In this document: positions 1-8,395 of the stretch, piece after piece | Layout: each line of letters starts with the position of its first letter | How positions within the stretch are numbered: the stretch's first letter is position 1 | Assembly: GCF_011751945.2 (NCBI RefSeq) | Contig: NZ_CP064951.1 | Span: 1,054,001 to 1,118,000 of the forward strand | Reading direction: 5' to 3' | Origin: Actinomyces sp. zg-332 | GTDB taxonomy: Bacteria > Actinomycetota > Actinomycetes > Actinomycetales > Actinomycetaceae | Length of the DNA stretch: 64,000 nt | Notes under the pieces: generated by a model | Told to the model about the DNA's origin: nothing | Databases searched by the model: none | The model's input: the letters and a program-made list of their open reading frames with translations, nothing else | Translations under genes and position numbers: made by a program

Positions 1-865
<865 letters not shown>

Positions 866-941
866 CAAACAAAAAACAAATTCAGCCCTTGAACAAAAAG
901 CCCAATAAAAGCAAAAAACAAAAAAACAACACCAAACACCC

Positions 942-952
942 AAAAAAGAGCA
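942..952 (-). promoter_or_regulatory. boxA-like antitermination element in the rrn leader
   Basis: The minus strand reads TGCTCTTTTTT about 80 bases upstream of the 16S start. The core TGCTCTTT matches the boxA core of bacterial rRNA leaders, which binds NusB/NusE for antitermination. The position is right. The surrounding low-complexity U/G sequence makes a chance match possible. Confidence 0.4.
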
Positions 953-1180
953 CTCAGCATCATCAAAAAAATAAATGGCATCACAAAAATAAAAGACACA
1001 CTGTTCAGTTCACAAACAACAAAACCCAAGAAAGCCCAAAACCCCCACCAAAAAAAAGCAGAAGCCCCGAAAACAAACCAGGAAAAACACAAACCCTGAC
1101 ACAAAAAGCATCAAAGCAACAGACAAAAACTATACACCCCCAACCACACACAACACAACACAACAAACACCCGGGCGTGT

Positions 1181-1310
1181 CACACCAAACAACACCAAAC
1201 AACACCAAACAACACCAAACAACACCAAACAACACCAAACAACACCAAACAACACCAAACAACACCAAACAACACCAAACAACACCAAACAACACCAAAC
1301 AACACCAAAA
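1181..1310 (-). repeat. Tandem decamer array, 13 units of 10 bp
   Basis: On the plus strand the unit is AACACCAAAC, read on the minus strand as GTTTGGTGTT. Units run back to back from 1181 to 1310. The eleven units at 1191-1300 are exact, while the first (CACACCAAAC) and the last (AACACCAAAA) each differ by one base. The array sits in the leader upstream of the 16S gene. The perfect copies imply recent slippage or expansion. With only U and G in the unit, the transcript would be essentially unstructured. Confidence 0.95.
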
Positions 1311-1389
1311 AAAACCTTCCCCACCACATACAAACAAAACTAGAACATCAACAGAGTAAAATCAGAAAACAAAAACAAATACCCGATTA

Positions 1390-2010
1390 GGCTAAACTAC
1401 TGCTGGTGTTGGGTAAAGCTAGTAAAACTATTACTAGTACTGCTAATAAATACTAAGAGTTTTTGGGCAAGACTGGCTTTACTGATATTACTGACGCTCG
1501 AGGTAGGTTGCCTCTATTGGCGTGCTGTTTAAGTTGCACTTTAAACTACTCTCTCGTGGTTACAAGTGCTATGGCTAACCGTCACATTGATGAAACTGCT
1601 GTTACGCTCAAGTTATGCCAAAGCTAATGAGCATCTTACTGAAGCTTGCATAACTAATACTTTATGTAAACTTAGCTTTGATAATGGTAAAAGTGTGCTA
1701 ACATAAGCAATACTTTGGGCGGGTCAGCTTTGCTGATGTTGCTTATGATGACTATGAGTTGGCTGAGACTAAGACTAGGGCTGGCTACGTTACAAACTCG
1801 GTACCTAAATATCTGCCGAACTTCACGAAATACACTTATACTATCCAAAGACCACAAATAATACTAAGAAGCCTGTTGTCTGTTATTCTTCGTAAGCTAC
1901 CTGCTACTGGTGTTGATGAGGGATTGGTTACTGGTTTAGTAACATTGTTATTTGCTGGTTGTATCTTTGATCTTGTTAGCAGAAAAGGACGCAACAGTAG
2001 TCAAAAGTAA
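1390..2010 (+). pseudogene. Decayed SpaA/Cna-B-type LPXTG surface protein (pilin) gene
   Basis: The 3' part still reads as the end of a wall-anchored pilin. Around 1728-1800 it encodes FADVAYDDYELAETKTRAGY, which is close to the ETKAPAGY motif of SpaA-type prealbumin-like domains. At about 1897-2010 it encodes LPATG followed by a hydrophobic stretch (GLVTGLVTLLFAGCIFDLV) and a basic tail (SRKGRN), a complete cell-wall sorting signal. Upstream, fragments such as MANRHIDETAVTLKL appear in changing frames with stop codons, so the reading frame is broken by several indels. There is no start codon or signal peptide. I infer a remnant of a sortase substrate. The left boundary is approximate. Confidence 0.75.
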
Positions 2011-3037
2011 ACACTAAAAAAGAAACCTACTCCTAAATTATTGGGGCAAAGGTATCTAGCATAAAAGTGCTTACTACCAAAAACCGATAGACAACATTCA
2101 GCAGGACATAATTTTCTTAATTCAGCAGGACATATTTACTCTTAGCTTTTAGCAAAGAACAAGTTTCGATTATCTTTAAGGTACCTGTTTACTTACTCCA
2201 TTTACTTGTGTGTCATATTTAGTGAGCTATCTTTTAGACTTTACTTATTGCCCATAGATTTACTTGTCTACCTTCAATAAAAAGTTATCTTCATCACAAC
2301 CTCTACGAGCTTAAGTTCCAACTATTTATAGACTTCAACGTCTAACAAAGGCTTTAGCAATACACTCACCATATATAACAAAAATACTTACACAACGAAG
2401 TTATTTTTCAAGGCGAGCTGAATACAAAATAAGATAACAACTACAACTGTAACTAGTGTTTAGAATAATATCTCCCTTATCGTAGCCTTACTCCAGTTAG
2501 TAAAGATTGCAGCATTTACTATAATGGTCAATTGATTTATAAATACTTTCTCACCAATTTCAAAAACACTACTGCTATAAATAACACCAACACTCAAATA
2601 AACAAGAAAACAATAACTGGTTTCCAAACAGTAGCATAAACGTAGATACTGGAATTAATTAAAACATGCTAAAGTATCTTAATAAACTCTTAATAATTAC
2701 AACTTTTTCCATTATTTTACTAAATCAATAAAATTTAGTAATTTTTATTACAAAAATCACATAACTTCAAATAACTCAATTACTAGAATTGTTAAAGTTT
2801 TCCTAAAGTTTTACTCTAATAAATATCTAAATTAGTAAAGAAAAGTTAAAATATAGATGGTGATGATATTCTAAAACCAAAACACAATCTTTAAACACTA
2901 CATTACAACTTTAAAATAATCAAATTTCAACTTAAAGAGTTTCTTTTGTAAATGCAATATTTTAACCATAAAATAATATAATTGTGCAAAAAAGTGATCC
3001 AACTCTGGAAAGCTAAAAGCTAAAGGAAGGCTTTGAT
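2011..3037. other. About 1 kb AT-rich stretch without a recognisable gene
   Basis: I see no open frame with coding character, no tRNA and no convincing terminator on either strand. The stretch follows the decayed pilin gene and may hold further unrecognisable remnants. The only structure noticed is a 15-bp direct repeat at 2096-2134. The last 15 bases carry the ribosome binding site of the next gene. Confidence 0.6.
2096..2134. repeat. 15-bp direct repeat ATTCAGCAGGACATA
   Basis: The word ATTCAGCAGGACATA occurs at 2096-2110 and again at 2120-2134. In an otherwise nondescript AT-rich stretch this GC-richer repeated word stands out. It could be the footprint of a lost insertion sequence, but no transposase remains nearby. 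Confidence 0.7.
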
Positions 3038-3502
3038 ATGCGGTTCACTTCTAAATTGGAATATACAGACGGAGAATTCACAATTCACGCTGATTCAATA
3101 AATGATGTAAACAAGCAAATTAACTTACTAAAGAAAATCGCTAACTCTTATGGCAAAACATTACAAATTCCCGACCTTAATACTATATACAAAACTACAT
3201 ATAGTGTGGGTATATTGATAATAGAAATACTTAAAAATCAAAGACCTATCAAAAACATAGAGCAATTACTATCAGAAGAACTTTATAGACAGCTAACTTA
3301 TCGAATAAAACTAGATAACAATAAAATAGAAAATTTGAAAACACTACCAAATTTAAACACAATTTATATGCAAGTAAATGTTATAAAAAACTATGCTGAT
3401 GTAACTCTAACAGTAAAAGACGGAGAGAAAAATAGGGCTTTTGCTCTGAAAGTAGAAAACAAGAAAAACAAATGGATAGTTACTGAATTAGAGTATGCAT
3501 GA
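3038..3502 (+). CDS. Rv3235-family protein (small actinobacterial protein of unknown function)
   Basis: A 154-residue soluble protein. The second half fits what I remember of the Rv3235 family of actinobacteria. A helix like VGILIIEILKNQRPIKNIEQLLSEE corresponds to the family's xEVLAGRRPxxQLxRWLxxEVY. It is followed by a beta-rich part (ADVTLTVKDGEKNRAFALKVE) and a C-terminal KWIVTELEYA matching the family's RWRCTALE ending. No enzymatic motif is visible and the family function is unknown to me; in mycobacteria it lies near secA. The start ATG has a strong AAGGAAGG site about 8 bases upstream. The gene stands alone and ends in the bidirectional terminator shared with the FKBP gene. The family assignment is from memory of sequence pattern. 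Confidence 0.7.
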   Translation: MRFTSKLEYTDGEFTIHADSINDVNKQINLLKKIANSYGKTLQIPDLNTIYKTTYSVGILIIEILKNQRPIKNIEQLLSEELYRQLTYRIKLDNNKIENLKTLPNLNTIYMQVNVIKNYADVTLTVKDGEKNRAFALKVENKKNKWIVTELEYA

Positions 3503-3512
3503 AGCTTAATAT

Positions 3513-3559
3513 GTAATAAAAATGTGGAGCAAGAAAACCTTACTCCACATTTTTATTAC
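3513..3559. terminator. Bidirectional intrinsic terminator
   Basis: A perfect 17-bp inverted repeat (GTAATAAAAATGTGGAG at 3513-3529 and its complement at 3543-3559) has A/T runs that give a U tract on both strands. It lies between the convergent Rv3235-family gene and the FKBP lipoprotein gene and can stop both. Confidence 0.9.
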
Positions 3560-3563
3560 CAAA

Positions 3564-4460
3564 TTATTTAGCTCGTTGTCCGACTTTACCTACAACATCA
3601 AAGACATAAGCATAGCCAGGGATTTCTTTACCTGCTTGATTTTTAGTTGGAGGCTCTAAGACTAAAATACGTGAACCAACTTTTGCTCCAGCTAGTTCTT
3701 GTGTTCCAGTAGCTTTAGAAACAAGCAATGATAGAGGCATATTACCTTTACCTGTAGCCTGAGAAATAGGTTCTTTCTGCCCCCATTCATAAACTACTGG
3801 GAAAACTTGCAAAAGATCTTCCTCAACAATTTTTTCACCAGTACCCTCAGAAATAACGCTTATCACATATTTACTAGGTGGCTTAGCATTTGGAGAAAAC
3901 TCCACTTTAGGAATTTCGGTAGTAGCACCTTTTACAGTAACACCATCGACTGTATCCGTTTTAGGTTTTGAATCTTTTAGAGCTGAGCGATCTGTTTTAG
4001 TAGTGCCGCCGTAAATATCAACCACAAATACCAAAGTAGCATTTGGTTTGATAGCAGCACCATTGCCCTGCTTACCATAAGCTAGTTCAGGAGGAACAAC
4101 CATCAAAACACGTGAACCAATACGTTTTCCAACTAAGGCTTTAGTCCAACCTTTTATAACACCACTACCAACTTTAAAAGTAAAAGGCTTTGGACGTGAG
4201 AAACTTTCATCAAAAGGTTTCTTCCCATCTAGAGCAATACCATAATAATCAGCAGAGGCAATACTATCTTCAGTTAGCTTTTCACCTTTTCCTTCAACTA
4301 AAACTTTAGTTACTAGTTCCTTCGGAGGTGTAGTTGAATTAATATCTACCTTAGGTTTCTTACCAAAATCACCTGAGACTGAAACCTGATCTGAACTTGA
4401 ACAACCAACAAGCCCTATGCATAGGAACAAGCTAGTGAATAAAGCAATAATTTTTTTCAT
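3564..4460 (-). CDS. FKBP-type peptidyl-prolyl cis-trans isomerase lipoprotein
   Basis: A 298-residue protein that should catalyse proline isomerisation to help fold exported proteins, anchored outside the membrane. The N-terminus is a lipoprotein signal (basic MKK, hydrophobic core, lipobox LVGC with Cys about 20). Residues about 50-150 form a full FKBP domain with the expected VIKGWTKALVGKRIGSRVLMVVPP and LAYG motifs and the closing LVFVVDIYG strand. Residues about 190-295 form a second, degenerate FKBP-like domain that keeps AGAKVGSRILVLEPP and YVFDVVG but lacks clear active-site aromatic residues. The two-domain layout is common in actinobacteria. It lies 15 bp downstream of erpA and is probably co-transcribed with it. 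GAAGG precedes the start. Confidence 0.92.
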   Translation of the reverse strand: MKKIIALFTSLFLCIGLVGCSSSDQVSVSGDFGKKPKVDINSTTPPKELVTKVLVEGKGEKLTEDSIASADYYGIALDGKKPFDESFSRPKPFTFKVGSGVIKGWTKALVGKRIGSRVLMVVPPELAYGKQGNGAAIKPNATLVFVVDIYGGTTKTDRSALKDSKPKTDTVDGVTVKGATTEIPKVEFSPNAKPPSKYVISVISEGTGEKIVEEDLLQVFPVVYEWGQKEPISQATGKGNMPLSLLVSKATGTQELAGAKVGSRILVLEPPTKNQAGKEIPGYAYVFDVVGKVGQRAK

Positions 4461-4475
4461 TTATAAAACCTTCAT

Positions 4476-4820
4476 TTAATGGAAAGAATCTCCACAGGCA
4501 CATGTACCTTTTGCTGCAGGGTTATCAATTGTGAACCCTTGTTTCTCAATAGTGTCAGAGAAATCAACAGTAGCACCTGCAAGATATGGTGAAGACATCT
4601 TATCAACCACGACTTCAACACCATCAAAGTCACGAATTAAATCGCCTTCTAATATTCGTTCATCAAAGTAAAGCTGATAGATAAGTCCTGAACATCCACC
4701 TGGCTGCACGGCCAGACGTAATCGCAAATCGTCACGACCTTCTTGTTCTAAAAGGCTTTTAACTTTTTGAGCAGCTTCGTCAGTAAGATTAACTTCATGA
4801 GTTGGATCTGTCTGTGCCAT
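4476..4820 (-). CDS. erpA: Iron-sulfur cluster insertion protein, HesB/IscA family (ErpA-like)
   Basis: An A-type carrier that receives Fe-S clusters and hands them to target enzymes. The three conserved cysteines are present: one in QPGGCSGL and two in the C-terminal TCACGDSFH. The start chosen is the ATG at 4820 (MAQTDPTHEV), because TAGGAG lies at ideal distance. A frame extending upstream to 4859 would add 13 residues with no counterpart in the family. The resulting length of about 114 residues is typical. It is followed by the FKBP lipoprotein gene after 15 bp, an arrangement that suggests one transcript. Confidence 0.94.
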   Translation of the reverse strand: MAQTDPTHEVNLTDEAAQKVKSLLEQEGRDDLRLRLAVQPGGCSGLIYQLYFDERILEGDLIRDFDGVEVVVDKMSSPYLAGATVDFSDTIEKQGFTIDNPAAKGTCACGDSFH

Positions 4821-4949
4821 ATATACTCCTATATATAAATACCTATACAACTCTACCACATTGAAAATGACACTGTAACAATATAAAAGAGTTTATTTGA
4901 AAAAATAATTACCCATAACTACAGTAATTACTAAGTATACTAACTGAAA

Positions 4950-5429
4950 TTAAAATTTATGAACTACTTCAAAATTTTCAAAAACAACTATCATATCTTC
5001 ACTAAACTCGTATCCTAGTTCTTTACCATCTTCAATGAAGAACTTCTTATGTTTTTCTCTCCAAGTTTCAAGACATTCATCTTCACCTTCTGATTTACAA
5101 ATCTCAAAGGTCATTTCATTGAAAGGAATAAAACGAACATTTTTAGTATAAATAACACACCTAGGATTCCCGACAAAGTCAGTTATAACGTTATAGTCAC
5201 CAATCTTTGGAAGATTCTCAGAACATAGTTCGTAAGAAATCAGAGCACTACTAGTGGCTAATTTTTTCCCTAGCAAAACTAATTCTAAAAGCTCATTAGC
5301 CGTTTTTTCATCAAACCCGAAATAATAAGAATCCGTATACTCTATATTAGAATTAAAGCCTTTATCTTTCAAAAAGCTTCGCCAAAATTCATCAATCACT
5401 TTGTTTCCTTGTGTATTTTCACTCAACAA
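4950..5429 (-). CDS. ASCH domain protein
   Basis: A 159-residue protein made up almost entirely of an ASCH fold, a PUA-like beta-barrel thought to bind RNA or nucleotides. Visible family marks are YYFGFDEKTANELLELVLLGKKLATSSA (the GxKxAT segment), PKIGDYNVITD, an MTFEICKSEGEDECLETWREKHKKFF stretch and a final hydrophobic strand VVFENFEVV. In related proteins the Lys and Thr of the GKK-AT segment belong to the putative active site; both are here. The start codon is a TTG (5429, or the next codon) without a clear ribosome binding site, so the N-terminus is uncertain. It appears monocistronic. Its cellular role is unknown. Confidence 0.8.
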   Translation of the reverse strand: MLSENTQGNKVIDEFWRSFLKDKGFNSNIEYTDSYYFGFDEKTANELLELVLLGKKLATSSALISYELCSENLPKIGDYNVITDFVGNPRCVIYTKNVRFIPFNEMTFEICKSEGEDECLETWREKHKKFFIEDGKELGYEFSEDMIVVFENFEVVHKF

Positions 5430-5469
5430 TTATATCAAGAAAAATACACAAGTATTATCACGACAATAA

Positions 5470-5901
5470 CTATTTGCTAGAACGTAGCATCCATGCTTGT
5501 TTATCCAAAATTGCACAAATACCAATAAGCATATCGGCACTAACATGATCAGATTCATCAACGTCATCAATCATAGCAGCAATATTCTTAGAAACATTTA
5601 CTAGACGTTCTTCAAACTGAGTGTATACCTTGTCAGTTCCTAAAAATCCTTCATCTAATGGAGGAACAGTGCTTGTCTTGTAAATTGTTTCTTCTCTACC
5701 ATCAGCATAAGTACCGATAGCAACTAAACGCTCAGCAACTTCATCATAGCTTTCGCGCAACTGATCAATAATTTCATCAAGTTGTAGGTGCAATGACCTA
5801 AACTCTTTACCTTGAATATTCCAGTGTGCTTGTTTTCCCTGTAAAGAAAGGGCAATAAGGTCAACAAGTGTTTGCTGTAAAGATTTTTCTACAATTGACA
5901 T
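5470..5901 (-). CDS. dps: Dps/ferritin-like DNA-protecting protein
   Basis: A member of the Dps family, dodecameric mini-ferritins that oxidise and store iron with peroxide and can protect DNA. The di-iron ligands are visible at subunit interface positions: His in QAHWNIQG and the Asp and Glu of LHLQLDEIIDQLRE, followed by DEVAERLVAIG. I place the start at the ATG at 5901 (MSIVEKSLQQTL) because GAGGA lies 8 bases upstream. The frame continues up to 5994 but that extension is unlike the family. The resulting 143 residues is slightly short for Dps. A DtxR-family regulator lies about 600 bp away, but no operator was recognised. Confidence 0.92.
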   Translation of the reverse strand: MSIVEKSLQQTLVDLIALSLQGKQAHWNIQGKEFRSLHLQLDEIIDQLRESYDEVAERLVAIGTYADGREETIYKTSTVPPLDEGFLGTDKVYTQFEERLVNVSKNIAAMIDDVDESDHVSADMLIGICAILDKQAWMLRSSK

Positions 5902-6046
5902 AATATCCTCACTAATGTAATCATCTATGCTAACCCATTCTACTCTTTGGAATAAATCCAGTCTAGCAAGGTTACGCTTACCTAATTTCCTCAATCTTAG
6001 TAACTATCAATTAACCAACTTTTCCAAAACGCTGTAACATAAATAT

Positions 6047-6484
6047 ATGAGTACAATTTTTACAAAAATTATTGAAGGACAAATTCCTGGAAATTTTGTC
6101 TACAACGACGATAAAAGTGTTGTTATATCTACTATTGCACCTGTTCAGCCAGGTCATATGCTAGTAATTCCTAAAGAAGAGTATCTTTCCTACACTACAT
6201 GTGATCAAGAACTTATAGGTCATCTAGCAAAAGTAGCGCAAATAATTGGTCAGGCACAAGAAAAAACATTCGATATACAAAGGGCTGGAATTATAGTCGC
6301 AGGGTTTGAAGTTCCACATTTACATATACATGTAATTCCACTAGCTAACGAAAAACAACTAGATTTATCATTAGCTAAAGAAGATACTCCTGAAAATATC
6401 AAGTTATCTGCTGAAAAACTTAGGGAAACTCTAGTACAAATGGGATACGAACAATTCGTACCTACCAATATTAACAAGATATAA
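6047..6484 (+). CDS. HIT family nucleotide-binding hydrolase
   Basis: A 145-residue histidine-triad protein of the Hint/Fhit-like group, which hydrolyses nucleoside phosphoramidates or dinucleoside polyphosphates. The N-terminal IFTKIIEGQIPGNFVYND is typical. The PVQPGHMLVIPKEEY segment is the substrate-binding strand, and the catalytic triad motif is HLHIHVIP. The ATG has no obvious ribosome binding site, which suggests a leaderless or weakly translated mRNA. It is convergent with the regulator gene at 6501-7151, with only 16 bp between them. Confidence 0.93.
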   Translation: MSTIFTKIIEGQIPGNFVYNDDKSVVISTIAPVQPGHMLVIPKEEYLSYTTCDQELIGHLAKVAQIIGQAQEKTFDIQRAGIIVAGFEVPHLHIHVIPLANEKQLDLSLAKEDTPENIKLSAEKLRETLVQMGYEQFVPTNINKI

Positions 6485-6500
6485 AATTTGGCGTCGCTAA

Positions 6501-7151
6501 CTATTGGACTAATATTGAGTTCAAACTTGGTGACGCTAAATCAATAACTTCTTCTGACACTTTGACCTTAGTTATACCAGCAAAATCATGGCGTTCAAGA
6601 ATTTCTAGTTCAGTACCTATAACCACTCCGAGCTTTTCCAAATAACATAGCAAAGCCGAATTAGCATCTGAAATTCTAACAATTTTACCAGTATCCCCAG
6701 GATGAAGGTCTGATAACAATCTTCCTGTAATTTCTTTAACGACACCTTCTCTATTAGGGATTGGGTCCCCATGAGGGTCTACTTCTGGAAAACCTAAAAA
6801 TTCCTCAATTTTATCTAAGAATCTATCTGTAACATTCAGTTGTAAGGCTTGTGTCTCATCATGTATTTCTTCAACAGGATATTTCAAAGTCTTATATAAA
6901 AATGTTTCCAGTAAACGATGAGCCCTCACCGCTTTGAGTGCTTCTTGTAAACCTGAATCAGTCAGAGTAATTCCCTTATAGGGTTCATGATTTACCAGTC
7001 CACGCTCAGCCAACTTCTTTATAGACTCTGAAACTGTTGAATTAGCCACACCAAGGTTAGAAGCTAACACAGAAATAGAAACTGGAGAATTAGACCATTC
7101 AGATAAAGAGTATATAACTTTTAAATGCTGTTGACTAACTGACGAAATCAC
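6501..7151 (-). CDS. DtxR/MntR-family transcription regulator lacking the primary metal-site residues
   Basis: A 216-residue protein with the three-part DtxR layout: winged helix (about 1-65, with VANSTVSESIKKLAERGLV as recognition helix), dimerisation domain (about 66-130) and a C-terminal FeoA/SH3-like domain (about 145-214). Family members are Fe or Mn sensors that repress uptake genes. By alignment with B. subtilis MntR, the ligand positions D8, E11, E99, E102 and H103 carry Q8, K11, Q101, Q104 and L105 here. Against C. diphtheriae DtxR, C102, E105 and H106 become Q, Q and L. Only ancillary-site residues His78, Glu82 and His97 remain. The fold is therefore intact while the sensing site appears lost. 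The start is a GTG with GGGGGAG unusually close. Confidence 0.85.
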   Translation of the reverse strand: MISSVSQQHLKVIYSLSEWSNSPVSISVLASNLGVANSTVSESIKKLAERGLVNHEPYKGITLTDSGLQEALKAVRAHRLLETFLYKTLKYPVEEIHDETQALQLNVTDRFLDKIEEFLGFPEVDPHGDPIPNREGVVKEITGRLLSDLHPGDTGKIVRISDANSALLCYLEKLGVVIGTELEILERHDFAGITKVKVSEEVIDLASPSLNSILVQ

Positions 7152-7182
7152 TTCTCCCCCAATACCAAATATCCTAAAAAAA

Positions 7183-7788
7183 CTAGCTATCTAAAACTAT
7201 AATCCATGTATCTAGCATTCCGAATATTATAAAAATAACAATACATAAAACTATAATGATCGCAAAATAAAACCTGTAACTACCTAAAATCATGTTAACA
7301 GATTTACTTTTAGAAATAAATCCATTCCTAAAAACTATACCAGTCATAGTAGCCCAAATTATAATTACGCTAAACCAAATAACTAAACAGAAAGGACATA
7401 ATTTTTTAAAGTCAAAAACAGATACCCATAAAAACCAAAATACCCAGATTAAAGCCAGATTAATTCCTGCATACATAGTATTTATAACCCATTTAGGTAA
7501 ATCAATTTTACACAGCATCAACCCTGACAAAGACAAAAAGACCATGAAAGCACAAAGCCCCACTACTGAATTAGGTATAGAGAAAAATAAGTGAGCTTGC
7601 CAAGAAGTAAGAGAACTACTACACCCAATAAGAGGATTGAAATCACAAGCCAATGCTTTAGAAGGATCTTGCAAATAATGTAATTCTGACATTAATAAAG
7701 ATATAGAACTTACAACAGCAAAGCCTGAAAACAAGAATAAAACAAATAATTCGTACTTATATATGGCGAGCGTATTTTGTTTTTCCAT
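7183..7788 (-). CDS. Vitamin K epoxide reductase (VKOR) family membrane oxidoreductase
   Basis: A 201-residue polytopic protein with about five membrane segments. VKOR homologues replace DsbB in actinobacteria: they reoxidise the thiol oxidase DsbA and pass electrons to menaquinone, so that exported proteins gain disulfides. Both cysteine pairs are present: a loop pair in ACDFNPLIGCSSSL and the redox-active CPFC near residue 135. The conserved Ser/Trp region (SSLTSWQAHLFFSIPNSVVG) also fits. GGAGA lies before the ATG. No DsbA-like partner is encoded in the window. It is 31 bp upstream of the regulator gene on the same strand and may be co-transcribed. Confidence 0.93.
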   Translation of the reverse strand: MEKQNTLAIYKYELFVLFLFSGFAVVSSISLLMSELHYLQDPSKALACDFNPLIGCSSSLTSWQAHLFFSIPNSVVGLCAFMVFLSLSGLMLCKIDLPKWVINTMYAGINLALIWVFWFLWVSVFDFKKLCPFCLVIWFSVIIIWATMTGIVFRNGFISKSKSVNMILGSYRFYFAIIIVLCIVIFIIFGMLDTWIIVLDS

Positions 7789-8133
7789 TACTTTTCTCCG
7801 TCAGAATAAAACTCAAAGTTAAAGTATAAAACATTTTAGAAGTTACCGTAATAAAACAAATGGTATTTACATACAAGCGTTATTTTTAATAATATTTATC
7901 TTTACTTGCCAGATAGCACTATTAGTCAGAATATACAGTAATAACACTATAGAATGTGTATCTATGAAAAATCATAAACGTAATAAAGATAACAAATTTA
8001 TCAAATATATTTACAGCTACTCAAAATATATACTTCCGATAACAATAAAGCTAAATGAACTGTATCTTTTTATAAAATATTTATCCTATTCTATTTAAAA
8101 GAAAATGCTAAAAAGTAGCGGTATATAAATTAA
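7789..8133. other. AT-rich intergenic stretch, no gene seen
   Basis: The region upstream of the VKOR gene and downstream of the tRNA-Lys terminator. It contains no open frame of note and no RNA signature that I recognise. The VKOR promoter is expected near its left end. Confidence 0.6.
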
Positions 8134-8172
8134 ATAAAAAAGAGACATATCTCACTAGTGATCAATGTCTCT
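8134..8172 (-). terminator. Terminator of the tRNA-Lys transcript
   Basis: On the minus strand an 8-bp stem AGAGACAT/ATGTCTCT (8141-8172 in plus coordinates, 16-base loop) is followed by TTTTTTATTT. A second inverted repeat, GGTAGTAAA/TTTACTACC at 8178-8207, sits between it and the tRNA and may act in 3' processing. Confidence 0.85.
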
Positions 8173-8213
8173 GAAGTGGTAGTAAATACTCGAGTCAGTT
8201 TACTACCTTGTAG

Positions 8214-8286
<73 letters not shown>

Positions 8287-8395
8287 ATCGCTTTTGAAAA
8301 GCAACAAGAGATAATATACCTTTAAAAGTTTTTAAAAGCAACACCTTATTGAAAATATTTTGCATTATTTGTAACTTTTACTTTCAAAAGCTATC

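Larger units (their letters stand above)
866..1380 (-). promoter_or_regulatory. rRNA operon leader, almost without C on the transcribed strand
   Basis: This stretch lies directly upstream of the 16S 5' end and should hold the rrn promoter(s) and the transcribed leader. Its plus strand is nearly all A and C, so the RNA read on the minus strand is almost only U and G with some A. It holds the decamer array at 1181-1310 and a boxA-like element at 942-952. Open frames across it on either strand are low-complexity artefacts of this composition. I could not place a promoter with confidence. Confidence 0.6.

Noticed and set aside
1181-1310. Decamer array as a CRISPR array
   Set aside because: The units are contiguous with no spacers and only 10 bp long; no cas genes are present.
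889-1359. Long frames on both strands through the rrn leader (Lys/Gln/Asn/Thr-rich, or Val/Cys/Phe/Gly-rich)
   Set aside because: They arise from the A/C-only composition and the decamer array, overlap the rRNA leader and the 16S start, and have no ribosome binding site or protein-like pattern.
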